Shown: positions 25,091 through 37,160 of the stretch, piece after piece
How positions within the stretch are numbered: position 1 is the first letter of the stretch
Layout: every line of letters starts with the position of its first letter
Source: Crotophaga sulcirostris
Taxonomy: Eukaryota; Chordata; Aves; Cuculiformes; Crotophagidae
DNA length: 64,000 bases
Assembly: GCA_013397455.1 (NCBI GenBank)
Contig: VYZB01000338.1
Span: 676,102-740,101, forward strand
Direction of reading: 5' to 3'
Program-made: the position numbers and the translations under genes
Notes under the pieces: model-generated
Told to the model about the DNA's origin: nothing
What the model saw: the letters and a program-made list of their open reading frames with translations, nothing else
Databases searched by the model: none

Positions 25091-25506
25091 AGAATCATAG
25101 AATGTTTGGGTTGGAAGGGACCTTAAAGTCCACCCAGTTCCAACCCCCTACCATGAACAGGGACACCTCCCATTGGATCAGGGGGCTCAAAGCCCCATGC
25201 AACCCGGCCTTGAACACCTCCAGGGATGGGGCAGCCACAGCTTCCCTGGCAACCTGTGCCAGGGTCTCCCCACCCTCATTGTGAAGAATTTCTTCCTAAT
25301 GTCTAATTTAAATCTTCTCCCTTCCAATTTAAAGCCATTCCTCCTCATCCTATCACTACTTGCCCTCTCCCCAGCTTTCCTGGAGCCCCTTTCAGTACTG
25401 GGAGGCTGCTCTAAGGTCTCCCTAGAAACTTCTCTTCTCCAGGCTGAACAAGCCCAACTCTCTCAGCCTATCCTCGTACATGAGGTGCTCCAGCCCTCTG
25501 CTTATC
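25091..25506 (-). mobile_element. CR1 LINE, 5'-truncated, ATTCTATG-tail type
   Basis: A reverse copy whose 3' end lies at the left ('agaatcatagaatgtttggg', then 'ttggaagggaccttaaagtc'). It continues through the hallmark blocks 'cacctcccattggatcaggg', 'ttgaacacctccagggatgg' and 'ttcttcctaatgtctaattt' to 'tctccaggctgaacaagccc'. It belongs to the same subfamily as the plus-strand copy at 3795-4148. Its ORF2 remnant carries frame breaks. Confidence 0.94.
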
Positions 25507-27578
25507 AGCCAAGGTAGGGGTGCTGGTTGTTCTGGGGAGGGAAAGAGACAGTGCAGGCATCCATACCTGGAAAGCACAATCCACACCTCTGCTTGTTCAA
25601 GGCTTGTGCACTGACAGTGCAACTGGAGCCACAGACCTCATGGAGAGCTGGGTAGCAGAAGAGAGACTCCAACAGTCAGCTCCCCTGGCTAATCAGCTGC
25701 CAGGAGGACCTCTGTGGGAGACCTGCTCAGAGCTGGCTATGTGAGGCTGGCTAGGGCTAGTTCCTCCCTTCCTTTGACATTCCTGTCCCCATAGCTGTCT
25801 TCCCTCACACTCCCTTGTCTGCCCAGTTGCTCTGTTTGTTTGACAAGCAAAATCCCCCAGGGGGACAGACAGGCTGCGATCGCAGCCCTTACGCTCTGTT
25901 CCCATGTTTGTTACAGATCCTGCTGCCTCAGGGCTGGTTCTGGGCAGGCTTGAAGGGGTGGCACTTCCAGGAATCCATATCCAGACCCAGCGCTTCATCA
26001 TCTTCTGGTAACATCTGGCACAAAACATCAGCACAGATGTTTAGCACTGTGGCTGCTTCTCAGTAGTTTGCTGGGGTGGTGTTTGGAGACCAGCTCCATG
26101 GATGGGAAAAGCAGCTCCATACTGGGATTGTGTAAATCAACTCATATATTTCAAAATGAGAAGAGAGGAAATTCACAGCTGTGTCTGTTATATATGCTTT
26201 TAGGGCCAAATCAGGCCTGTTTCTGGCTTGGATGTAGAGAACGCCGCAGGGCTGTTCCTTCTAAGGCTGCTGAGCAGCAGCAAAGTCTCTCCACAGCTAC
26301 TGCTGCAACCCTGGGTCTGCATACCCGTTGTTTCTCCTGCACTCCCAGAAGATACAGGAAGTCTCTGCTGCTTCATCCTTGTTCCCCCATCCCCCTAAAT
26401 CCTGCTGCTCAGCTCAGGCAGTGCTGGAGGCCATGAAGTGGAGACAGAAGAGATCACTGTGGGTACCATTTCAGTGGGCCTTTCTGGACCCACGGGACTG
26501 GGGTAGGACCTGTACTTTCCTTCCTGTATTGCTGATGTGTCTGCTTTACAAACCCTCCTTCCCAACACAGCTTCCCACACTGTCTCACTGAGTTCTTCTG
26601 CAAGAGTGGAACATTTTGATAGCTGGGGTCTGGGAAACCTCTTTCCTCTCCTGTGGATTTCCTCATGCCCTGTTGTGTTGTGTCGCTGGTACTTTGTTTC
26701 CCAGGATGATGTTCTTGATTTTTGCAGTAAGGGATGTAAATGACTGCAGTGAGCTCTCTTTTAGGCTTGGTAGCCAGAGTACTTTCACACCCATCACAGA
26801 TGAAGGGTCAGAAATAGACAGAGATGCTGGTCGTTTTGCAAATAAATCAGCATCAGTACCCCAGTAGCTGTTTAACACTCAGTGTCCTGTTTCCACAATC
26901 TCAGTCTTGCTCCAAAGAGGGATGTATTGTGACCATGGACCTTGTAGCACTGCTGGCATTCACATCTCCTGGACCTCATGAACCTCTCTCTCTGGGTAGG
27001 GCAGCAGCTGGTTTTCTTGCCCCAGTGCTGTTTGCACTTGTTTTGTCTGAGTGAGGGACAGTGAGGTCCCCTTACAATGGGGAACAGCCTGTCCAGGCTG
27101 TTGGCTCCCAGGCAGGTGCTCAGCACTGTGTGCCCAGGGCTGGAGGGCTTCTGGGCTTTCCAGGTGGGGGCAGGTGTGGGAAGCTGTACCACTGGGACAG
27201 GGAAGGAGGGAAGCTGATAAAACTCACTGAAACCAAAACCTCAAATGCACTTCCTGCAAACCAATAGTCAGGGCAGCACACAGGACTCTGGCTAAGCCTT
27301 TCATAGGCAGATGATTCCTGTCTCATGTTAAAACTAACCAAAATAGAAATCTCAGGGCTGACTAGGCTGAATTTCCATGCTGGCCAGACAACACAACCAC
27401 CTGTGAACACAAAGCCCAGCTTTCCCATTATGACTGTGTTCTCTGTCCCCCTATTCCTCATGCTGCAGGGCTGATTATGGCACTTCCAAGAACTTGGTAA
27501 ACCACCTGGAGGTCAGCAGTACCTATAGAACTTCAGGGGCTACGAGTTGCAATTGCAGGTGGATTTTAGGGGCATTAT
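25507..27578. other. unique stretch of 2.1 kb, nothing recognised
   Basis: Open frames of 60-120 codons are found on both strands, largely overlapping one another, with no domain and no convincing splice pairs. No repeat family was recognised. Confidence 0.4.
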
Positions 27579-27722
27579 AGAATCATAGCATGGTTTGTGT
27601 TGGAAGAGACATTAAAGCCCATCCAGTTCCACCCCCCTGCCATGGTCAGGGACACCTCCCACTGGATCAGATTACTCAAAGTCTCATCCAACCTGGTCTT
27701 GCTCCATGGATGGGGCATCCAA
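27579..27722 (-). mobile_element. CR1 3'-end fragment, ATTCTATG-tail type
   Basis: The left end reads 'tagaatcatagcatggtttg', followed by 'ttggaagagacattaaagcc' and the 'cacctcccactggatcag' block. It ends near 'ccatggatggggcatcca'. About 145 bases of the 3' end remain. Confidence 0.9.
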
Positions 27723-28785
27723 TGTGTATGGCATACACTGATGTTTCCAGTGGACAATGAAGACTGATCATCGCAGGGGTAGTGAACTTTTGTTTGTTCC
27801 TTTTATAAGTGGTCACAGTCCTAAAGTGCTCATATTGGTTGTGAAGGAGTCCTCTGGCCCACCAGCAACATGCAGGACAGAAGACATTGTCCTCAGTGTA
27901 CACAGTGCAGTCAGGGATGCCTGAACTGGTCAGGATGCAAAGACTGTTTGGAAATGTGAAAGCAACCACCGAACAGCACTGCCTAATACTGAAGCACAGC
28001 TTCCAGCCACCCAGGGAAGTTAAAAAGCAGAAGAGAAAGAACAACAGGGACGTATAGGCACTGTTAATTATGGGATGGCATCAGGAGTCTGACCAAAGTT
28101 TTAGCATGACCGTAAACACCAAGCAGTCAGCCTCTATGTGAGGGGACTAGGAACAAGAAGTCCTGGAGGACCACAAAGCAAACTTGAAATGGGCTCCAGG
28201 CTTGGAGGAGCCCTGCCCAGGCAGCAGAAGCACTGGACTGCCAGAGCTGCTGTTGCCTGCAGCTACGAGCAGCCATGGTTTGCTGCATAGTGACAGGCAT
28301 GGAGACCAAGGTGGCTGTGGATTCGTTACAGTATTATTGTCCAAATCGGTTACAGGAGAGACTAACGTGAAGCCAGCAGGAGCACTGCACATTCTGTACT
28401 CAGGATCACATTTGCAAATTGCCAGAGCAGTGCTCAGAAGGAGCGTGGTTGCTAGCAAAGATGTTAGTAAAACAAGAGGAATTGTAACATGAACGTAAAC
28501 ACGATAGATCCCTTCCTGATGGATGCATGTAGTCCATAAACATCATTGTCACGTTGGAGATCTTGCCAGAGATTCCTTGAAGGTGCTTTCAAGCATGCTG
28601 CAGTCTTGTCCTGTGGTTTTTGGGGTTTCAAAATTATGACCATCTGTTTGCAATTGAAGTCCACTGGAAGCAGAGGAGAATGTTGTCAAGAGTCTCCTCT
28701 TGCACAGAGTGCCTTCAGTCCTGCTGAGGAGTTCTCAGGGGCAGGTACAGCCCAGAAGGGTTCTGCATCATCCCAAGATCCCATG
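27723..28785. other. unique spacer, nothing recognised
   Basis: No repeat or exon was recognised. Short open frames on both strands around 28127-28492 are antisense to one another. Confidence 0.4.
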
Positions 28786-29050
28786 AACTAGAGGACATGG
28801 ACTCAAGCTTCGTCAGGGAAAGTTTAGGATTGATGTTAGGAAAAAGTTCTTCCCTGAAAGGGTGATTGACCATTGGAATGTGCTGCACGGGGAGGTGGTG
28901 GAGTCGCCAACCCTGGAGGTGTTTAAGAGGAGATGGGCTGAGGCACTCAGTGCCATGGTTTAGATGATGGGTTGGTGTTGGTGTTGGGTTATAGGTTGGA
29001 CTTGATGATCTCAGAGGTCCTTTCCAACCTTATGATACTGTGATACTGTG
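28786..29050 (+). mobile_element. CR1 LINE 3' fragment, young GTGATACT-tail type
   Basis: It starts at 'actagaggacatggactcaa' inside ORF2 and runs through 'ttcttccctgaaagggtgat' and 'tgccatggtttagatgatgg'. It ends with the repeat 'gatactgtgatactgtg'. It differs from its sister copies by a few substitutions only, including a short 'ttggtg' duplication near 28980. Confidence 0.94.
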
Positions 29051-31176
29051 AAGATGAAGTGGTCAAGCTCAACTAAAATGCCTGTGATGGGTACAACACC
29101 AGGGTATGTGGATGTGATGATGACTCAAGGTTTCTCAGATTCAAGGCCCAGCCCTGCAAACATCCCTGGTTTGAGGTACTGGTATAATCACTGCTCAAAA
29201 TAAGAACTTCCAAGAGTGACCATTAAGTTGGCTTCCAGAATTTGCAGGTGCAGCCTGGCTACTTGAAACCTTTTAATTCTTACTTGGCAATACTTGTTGG
29301 GTATAAAGGTCTGTGGGCATGATTCAAGAGAGCCATGCAGACTGCTTCAGTTTCCTACATGTTTCCTGATGTGTGTCATACAGGGATAATGGTTGGGCAT
29401 CACTTTGAAAGTGCTCTGCCACCCTGGTGAGCTCTGCACAGACACCAAAGGAGGGAGCACAGACCCTTTCCAGCAGGAAAGGGGACCAAAAGGGGGAAGG
29501 TGGGACATTTTGCCAGCCCTTGGATGTTTCTGTTGAAATCACGCAGGGGGTGACACAGCATCGTGTGTTTCATCAAGACATGGGTTGCTGTCATCCAAAT
29601 ATGTACCTGAGAGGTCCAAAACATCCCACTGAGAGGTACCTTCTCCCCTTAGCTCTGTGCAAGCTCAGAATTGCAATGGGAATGGTCAGCAACTTTGGTG
29701 TACACCCAAAGGCCCCCTGAAAGAGGCTGCCTTAGCACTGAGTCAGGGTTTGAAACGTGGGTTTAAATGTCAATCTGCCTTAAAAGCCTCAGGCAGCCCC
29801 TGACATGTGTGTGTGTTGCGATTCTTTTCACTCAGCAGAGATTTACTCCACTGAAAAAGAGCCTGAAGGTTGATAAGAGCCTCTCATTAGGCCTGAAATA
29901 GCCCTTTTGCTGGGCTGGAATGGGTAGAATGTGAAGAGGAACAGTCCCAGCACAGCAGAAAGGAAACTGAGCTCGTGCCTGCACTTCGATCAAGCTACAG
30001 GCGCATAGCCTGCTCAGAGGTGTTGCCTTGCTCATGCTGTGCACCACCCAGGGCAGCAATGTTCTGATGCTCCCTCTTCCTGAGATGCAGTACCAAAGAA
30101 ATATATAGAAAGAGTGGTGAGACCTTGTAGACAGAAAAAGTGAGGGTGAGAAATGCACTGGAAAATATGCAGTGAGTGCAATCTGGGAAGCTGGGCAAGG
30201 AGACAGGATTTCTGTCTCTATGGCAGCTGCAGAAAAAGGGCAAAGGTTTTTCCTCTGTTTACCTGTAGCTGGGTGATATGAAAGTGCCACAGCAGTGATT
30301 TGTTCCACTTTTTCAGAGAGAGAGAGGTGGCTCTCCTTTATTTCAAGCCTCCCCTGGTAGCGTGTGTGGGAAACACCGTGACAGCAGGGATTTCATTCTG
30401 TTAAGGTTTTGCTCTGTGCTAATGACAAAACTCCTCTCTCCTTGGTCACTTTGGAAACCATGCCTGGGCATTCAAGCACACTTTAAAGTCAGTCAAAACT
30501 GTCTGAAAGAGTATTTCTTTGCTATAGAACACAAAAATATTATCCTTCTGGCATACCTCCATGAGAATATTAAAAATAGCTTACTGAGTTAGTCTGTGAA
30601 AATTACTTAATATAATAAGACTTGTGTGTCTTATTTCATTAATGAAGGAATTTTAATGCTTCGCTTTAATGTGATACTGCTGTAAATCAGTACAGAATAT
30701 TTTTGGAAAAATGCAATCCTATTATTCAAAGATATTTTTACAGGGTGAAGTTAGAAAGGAACATCTATTGCCATGACTTTTCTCCAACTCAAAAAACTAT
30801 TTGCATCTGAAAACTTTAGTGCTAGTTAAATAAAAACATCCTTCTGTGCATGGAATGACATTTGCTTTGCCAGTTTGTTTCACTGCTGTTTGTCCAGTGC
30901 AGGGGAGAACCTGTTCAGCAGAGAAAGTCTTGGAACTGACTCTTGTTCTGACCCCTTGCAACAGAAACCTGTGGCTTACCTAGGGAAGAGTCAGAGTGGA
31001 ATGGGCTTTTCCTGAACAGAATCCAGCAAACAGCACATCTGGGATGTGGCCTGAATCTGAGACACAGGATTCAGTCTGAGACACAGGATTCTGTTCTGTT
31101 TCCAGTCAGCAATTTTTTGTTAATAAACCTCTGCGTCTGTGGCCATTGCAGATGAATGCACTGATAATGAAGCCTA
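29051..31176. other. unique stretch, nothing recognised
   Basis: The 3' part (30590-30850) is AT-rich with several ATTA words. A 17-bp direct duplication, 'tctgagacacaggattc', lies at 31056-31072 and 31075-31091. The open frame 29832-30308 - shows no domain. Confidence 0.4.
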
Positions 31177-31775
31177 AGAATCATAGAATCATAAAATCAT
31201 AGAATCATGGAATGGTTTGGGTCGGAAGACACCATGAGGGTCATCTAGTTACAACCCTGCTGCAGTGAGCACGGACACCTCCACTGGATCAGGTTGCTCA
31301 AAGCCCCATCCAACCTGGCCTTGAACACCTCCAGGGATGGGGCAGCCACCACTGCTCTGGGCAACCTGGGCCAGAGCCTCCCCACCCTCAGCATGAAAAA
31401 TTTCTTCCTAATATCTGGTTGAAACCTCTTCTCTTTTGGTTTAAAACCATTACCCCTTGTCCTATTGCTACAGGCTCTGCTAAAAAGCTTTACCCATCTT
31501 TCTTATCAGTTCCTTTTAATATTTATATTGAAAGGCTGCAGTAAGGTCTCCTCGGAGTCTTCTCTTCTCCAGACTGAACAACCCAAACTCCCTCAGTCTT
31601 TCTTCAGAGGGGAGGTGTTCCAGACCTTTGACCATTTCTGTGGCCTCCTCTGGATCTGCTCCAAGAGGTCCATGTCCCTCCTGTGCTGAGGACTCCAGAG
31701 CTGGACACAGGGCTCCAGGTGTGGGACACGGGTGGTCCTGGCTGTGTCAAGGCAGAGGTGACTCCAACTCACCCT
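31177..31775 (-). mobile_element. CR1 LINE, 5'-truncated, ATTCTATG-tail type, long copy
   Basis: The tail at the left is an expanded 8-bp repeat ('agaatcatagaatcataaaa', then 'tcatagaatcatgg'). It is followed by the usual 3' blocks and, to the right, the ORF2 C-terminal region. Read on the minus strand, [20 protein letters not shown] with [13 protein letters not shown] corresponds to the CR1 region before the LFSLEKRR block. It has frame breaks. It shares diagnostic words ('cctgtagcaataggaca' on its sense strand) with the plus copy at 41226-41506, so these two are one subfamily. The 5' limit is approximate. Confidence 0.93.
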
Positions 31776-32479
31776 CCCTTCTGCAGCTTCAGTGGCCAAA
31801 AATGATGTAGAAAAAGAGGGCAATCAGACAGTAGCAATTCTCTCACCCAGCATTTAGCGATGCAAGGCTTTCCTTAACCAGAAGATAGACTTTAGATTTA
31901 ATAACCTCAGTGGATATTCCTTCTGCAAATATGTCTAATTGCCTTTTGTACCCATGTGAAAAAGGTGATTTGCTGCTTCCGCTGCAGCCTACTGAGGGAT
32001 GTAAATCATAGCTCTGCTGCAATAACACAGGCAGAATTCCTCCTGCGGATGCTCCCCCAGCTGCTGTACCACTGCTGCTGCCTCTGTGCTCTCCAGAAAA
32101 ACAGAGATAGCTCTTATTCATTTTTTTTTTTTTTGCTTACAAAGGCTCTCCTGATGTTCTGTGCCTTGAGTTCAAAACCAGGTTTCTTATAATGCCCAAG
32201 CCCCCAAGGTTGGCTCTGCCAGGGATTCACAGCTGCTTGTCTCTAAGCATCTCTGCAGATTGAGGAACAGCTTCTGCAGCAGGAGCACAGATGAGCTGAG
32301 GGAAAAGGGTCTTCTTTGATAAAAAGCAGTGTTCAGCTGTTAAAGCTGAGAGCAGGCATTTGGGAGCAAATGATGTAAAACATTTTGTCATGAGCCTGGA
32401 ACTAAGCATTACATGCTCCCTCTAAATCCACACAACCGCATGGGCATGCGAGGTACATCTGGAGGAAACCTTTCCTGCC
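31776..32479. other. unique spacer with a T run
   Basis: A run of about 14 T (near 32121-32135) is the only low-complexity feature. Nothing else was recognised. Confidence 0.4.
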
Positions 32480-32870
32480 CAGAGCCAAGATCAGCTTTCC
32501 TTCAGTCATTTCTGATAAAACTTTGTCTACTCTGTTCTTAAAAACCTTCTTTGATGGAGATTCCAGTTCTTGCCCCAGCCATCTTCACTGCAGCTCTTTC
32601 CTGAAGTGCAGGCCCATAACTCCTCGTCCTACCCAACAGGGATGTGGAGAATAAAATGTTCTGCCTCTTTTTGTGGAAACCTTCTCTACATTTAAAAACT
32701 TACAATGGTTCCTTTCAGTCCAGCTTTCTCCAGACTAACCCTCAGTCATTGGGTCTTTCCTTGGAGGTCTTATTTTCTAGACTTCTGGCCTTTCTTTTTG
32801 TCCTTTGGGCTCTCTTCCATCATCTTCCATCCTTCTGAAAGTGATGCACAGCATAGTGCTCAAGCTGAGA
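32480..32870 (-). mobile_element. ancient CR1/L3-like LINE, 3'/C-terminal part
   Basis: The blocks 'cagctctttcctgaagtgca', 'taactcctcgtcctacccaa', 'ctttctccagactaaccctc' and 'cttattttctagacttctgg' follow the order expected on the antisense of an old CR1/L3-type LINE near the end of ORF2. It is heavily decayed. It may belong with the reverse-transcriptase piece at 33740-34020. Confidence 0.65.
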
Positions 32871-32959
32871 GCATGCCCATGCTGAGCTGAGTAGGAGGTT
32901 TGAACAATTCATTTTGCTGCATGCACTGTACCAGCCCTGTGCTCACCCTTCTCACACTT

Positions 32960-33413
32960 GGAGAGCAACAAAGATGGTGAAGGGTTTGGAGCACAAGCCC
33001 TGTGAGGAGTGACTGAGGGAGCTGGGGCTGTTTAGCCTGGAGAAGAGGAGGCTCAGGGGCGACCTTATTGCTCTCTACAACTGTCTAAAAGGAGGGTGTA
33101 GTCAGGCAGGGGTTGGTCTCTTCTCTCAGGTGACCAGGGACAGAACTAGAGGACATGGACTCAAGCTTCGTCAGGGAAAGTTTGGGCTTGATGTTAGGAA
33201 AAAGTTCTTCCCTGAAAGGGTGATTGGCCATTGGAATGCGCTGCCCAGGGAGGTGGTGGAGTCACCAACCCTGGAGGTGTTTAAGGGAAGACTGGCTGAG
33301 GCACTCAGTGCCATGGTTTAGATGCTGGGTTGCTGTTAGTGTTGGGTTATAGGTTGGAGTCAATGATCTCAGAGGTCCTTTCCAACCTAGTAATACTGTG
33401 ATACTGTGATACT
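32960..33413 (+). mobile_element. CR1 LINE, young GTGATACT-tail type
   Basis: It starts at 'gagagcaacaaagatggtga' and carries the ORF2 C-terminal blocks to the final LAEALSAMV at 33321, then the UTR and the tail 'aatactgtgatactgtgata'. An in-frame TGA appears in 'gaggagtgactgag', where the sister copy at 2524-3057 reads cga. This is a CpG-to-TpG change. The open 63-codon frame 33130-33321 is the intact end of ORF2. It has inserted between two ancient LINE pieces. Confidence 0.95.
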
Positions 33414-33739
33414 TGCATAGCATTACCAGTGGGCTTGACCTGCCCCATCATCTGGTCTGTGGCTGCCAAGCATTTTGCTCTGTACATTGTGTATTTGCAA
33501 TAGGCCATTCCTGACTCATTGGATTTGTTCCTGTAAAGATCCTCACTCCTAAGATCTTTCTAAAAATCATCTCTAGCCATAATCCTGTTCAGCTGCATGC
33601 ACATATCCCCTTTCAATGTCATCTCTTATTAAATAAAATAATCTTCCACTCTACTTTGTGGAAGGACACGTAGAAGACAGGGGGACTCTCTTGCCTGTAG
33701 TGACCCACTGAAAGCTTCTTTCTGAGCATGCCTTTGTAA

Positions 33740-34020
33740 GTGTTTTGCATCACCTTCAGCAGTTCCATGCATTTCCACATTTTCCCAATAAGCTTTTGAG
33801 AATGCCGTGTCAGACAGTGTCAACAGCTATGTTAAAAGGAAGATGGATGATATGTACTGCTTCTTCCCAAGCCACATGTGTCACAGAAAGATTAGATTTG
33901 GCACGTTCACACTGGTGGGTTTTTATTTCTTTCCCCTGATCTGTTTCAATATTATTTTGTTGGCTCAATTAGTTATCCCAGTACATTTCTGGAAACTGAA
34001 ACTAAACTAGCTCATCTATA
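33740..34020 (-). mobile_element. ancient CR1/L3-like LINE, reverse-transcriptase part
   Basis: Read on the minus strand, 33790-33900 translates with one stop as VTHVAWEEAVHIIHLPF followed by AVDTV, stop, HGIL. This aligns with the LINE reverse-transcriptase motif around 'LDFSKAFDTVSH' (motif A region) of CR1/L3 elements. The flanks continue in the same orientation. The copy is a dead relic, because one catalytic-region position is a stop codon. Its position and strand relative to 32480-32870 fit a single element. Confidence 0.7.
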
Positions 34021-35262
34021 AATCCCCTTTTACAAAACCAGATATTCTATTTATCATTATTTAAAGCCATAAAGAGGGTCCTATTCCAGCCTCGTGTCTT
34101 TAAAAATCTGTTTAATTTGTCAGTACCTCTTAGAACATTACAACACATATATAACTTCCAATTATTGCATAGAATGCAGGGAAGGCAGAATTATGTTCAT
34201 TTGTACCTTGACTGATTATTTCCAAGACTTATTCCTTCCTGGGTGTTTGACCCAGTGGGCAGTGACAGCTGCTTAGAGATACATCTTGCACGAAGAGGTG
34301 TTATCCTGAAATGAAATACGTTGATGAGAGATAAAATATGGATATGGGAAGAACTGCATAAAAACTGGAAATGTTGTAATTTCCTTTTAATAAAATAATA
34401 AAGTATTCCCACAGTGGAGGTGTCACTGGAAGGGTCGTGTGAGAGTCAGCACTCTCAGTGTGGGGAGTAAGTATCACTGAGTACCCAAGGAAATAAGGAA
34501 GGCAGTGCAGGAATGTCATCTCTTTCTTCATCTGACCAAGGAACAATGCCCTTCTTCAGGAAAGTCCTGAGATATTGAAGTTGCCCAGAGTTGAAAGGCT
34601 GTGCTAGGATACTTAGATTATTGTCATTTTGGGGGAAAAAAAAAAAAAATAGTTCATGCAGATTTTTGGAAAGACATCACACAGTTTGCCTTGCATTCCC
34701 AGAAGGAAAGGAAGTGGCAGCCCCGAGACCCCAAGCACCTGGTGGCACCCCAGGTCTTTAGTGCACGGAGCCCAAAACCCACACACCCCACCTCATGTTG
34801 AGGTTTAAGGGCTGCCAAGAGCCAAATCAGACAGAACAAGGCCACCAGCACTCAGGCTCCCAAGTCTGAAGGAGCCCAGAGGACACTGCTGTCCTGCAAG
34901 CAAACACACTGGAAGCCATGAGATGTCCTGGAAGCTCACCAGTCACTAGGACATCCAAATAATGTCTGGGTTTCCTTGTAAATTAATAAAAACTGGTGCA
35001 TTTCCATGAAACATTTTGATGTCTATGAATCAGCGTTTTCCAATAAAATTGTTTCATCAGAAAATTCCCAGAGAGATCCAGCTCTGATAGGACCCAACAC
35101 GCTGGCTGCAGTCCAGACAGCAAGGCTCAGCCGCGGGGCGGTCACAGGGAGTGAACTCTTCGGGCAATGACGATTCTGCCTGACCTCTCCTGCAGTGTCA
35201 CTGGGTGGCCTGGGCATCTGAAATGTTATTTATAGACAGGAGCAGCAAGTGGTGTGGAGACA
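34021..35262. other. unique spacer, nothing recognised
   Basis: An A run (about 14 A) lies near 34637-34650. The 34020-34400 part is AT-rich. No coding exon was recognised. Confidence 0.4.
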
Positions 35263-35437
35263 GGATTGCCCAGGGAAGCTGTGGCTGCCCCATCCCTGGG
35301 GGTGTTCAAGGGCAGGTTGGATCAGACCTAGAGCAGCCTGATCTGGTGGGAGGTGTCCCTGCCTATGACAGGGAAGGTGGAACTGGATGGGCATTAAGGT
35401 CCCTTCCAACCCAAACCATTGTATAATTCTATAATTA
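35263..35437 (+). mobile_element. CR1 3' fragment, ATTCTATG-tail type
   Basis: The segment reads 'ggattgcccagggaagctgt', 'catccctgggggtgttcaag' and 'tggtgggaggtgtccctgcc', and ends 'ccattgtataattctataat'. It is about 175 bases long with a decayed tail. Confidence 0.92.
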
Positions 35438-36925
35438 AAGTACTTGTAATACAAGGCCGTCTGAAGAGATGCCTGAAGAAGCATCCTCTCTGGTTCAAAG
35501 CATGTGCATCAGTTTCTCTCTCAACAGGACTGACACGTAGATGCTGTTGGATCTGGTGCATTCTGAGAAGCAAGGGAGATAACATTTGCAGAGTGTCTTT
35601 TTTATTAACTTGTCATCTGAGGCTGAAAGAGAAGGGAGCAGGGGAAGGAGTCAGAGGCTGCTGTGGGATCTTCTGTGGGCTACAGGCAGTGTAACAAAGG
35701 CTTGGGACGAGTGTTTACAGCAACATTTGGGAAATGACTAAAGATTTCACTTCAATGTTGAGAAACACTGATAGTCAGCTGTTATCCAAAACCAGGTCAG
35801 AAATCTCCCCAGGAAACGTGGATGAACTGATAATTTTTGAAACAAGAAATTCCAGGTGTGTTTAATGCATGACCAAAAGTGTCCGAATATCTTGACTTTC
35901 TTTTGGCTTCTGGCAGACTGAAAAGCAGCTCTGGGTGATTTGTGGGTACAGGGATGAATGTATAGATTTTTGGGAACTTGAGAGATCCGTAAGCTATCAT
36001 ATTCTTATGCAGATTTGCATTTTAACTTCCATCAGAGCACAGAAGTCAAACACCACTACTTTAAGACTGTGCATAATTGCGTCTCAGAAAATAATAGGAT
36101 GGGATTATATGTCCTTGAAAGAAAATTCTGCTTATTAACTAACAGGGAACAAAATCCTTTATTCCATTTTTTAATGTCAGAGACAGATTTATATCTGTGG
36201 TTTGATGTAATGCTGTGACAATATGTATATTAATGGATTTTCTTTGTACAGACATTTGTTTGCATACATGCACTCTGAGTCCCCTTTAGTAAAGAGAAAT
36301 ATTTATTCTGACAGTATATAGTTTGTTTCCAAGATGGACTGATTCAGGTTTTCATTCAGCAATGGAGAACTGTGGCAAATTATTCGTTTAAAGAGTACAA
36401 ATAGATTTTCATTCTTTAATTTGGAGTTCTGCTCATGAAAATCAGTGGTAAAATGTGTAAACCAAACCAGTTCCAGGTCTTTCAAGTGAACAATATTTTT
36501 GTTCAGTATCTGGAAACCACCTTGAAACACACTGACATTGCAGCAATGCCTTTTGAGAGCTGTCTTAGAAAAACTCAAGAGTAACACGGTGGAAGTAAGT
36601 TGAAAACCATATCATATTCCTCAGGTATATACTCCAAACACTGAGCAAAACCTCTCAAGTGAGCAAGTGTACACTGCAGAGAAGGGGCTGCTTCTTTCCC
36701 CTACCTGCCCCTTTCTAGTCACACCACTGAACATCCATGGCCATTGGGGACATGCCAAGTCTCACCTAGAAGAGGTCTTCCACTTGGAAAGGATGCATGC
36801 AGGCTCCTGTAGAGCAGTTCTGCCTTGCTTCTGTAGATGTAGCTTATGTAGGTGATGTGGATCTCAGTAACCAGAGGAGGTCCAGGACTCCTGTGTGATA
36901 CTGAGACTGTTAATTACAAAGCCTT
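35438..36925. promoter_or_regulatory. AT-rich unique stretch, possible conserved element
   Basis: The 35690-36600 part lacks repeats and is AT-rich, with words such as ttaatgcatgac, gtatattaatgg and tataattgcg-like motifs. Open frames are short. It could hold a conserved enhancer, but the sequence alone cannot show this. Confidence 0.2.
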
Positions 36926-37160
36926 CACAGTATCACAGTATCACAAGGTTGGAAAGGACCTCTGAGATCATCGAGTCCAACCTAGAACCCAACACCAACA
37001 CCAATCCATCATCTAAACCATGGCACTGAGTGCCTCAGCCAGTCTTCCCTTAAACACCTCCAGGGTTGGTGACTCCACCACCTCCCTGGGCAGCGCATTC
37101 CAATGGCCAATCACCCTTTCAGGGAAGAACTTTTTCCTAACATCAAGCCTAAACTTTCCC
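36926..37160 (-). mobile_element. CR1 LINE 3' fragment, young GTGATACT-tail type
   Basis: It begins with the terminal repeat in reverse ('cacagtatcacagtatcaca') and runs through 'gagatcatcgagtccaacct', 'tggcactgagtgcctcagcc' and 'actttttcctaacatcaagc', ending at 'taaactttcccc'. On the minus strand the ORF2 end ([18 protein letters not shown] to LAEALSAMV) is open. The 85-codon frame 37013-37270 adds unique DNA at its start. Confidence 0.95.
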
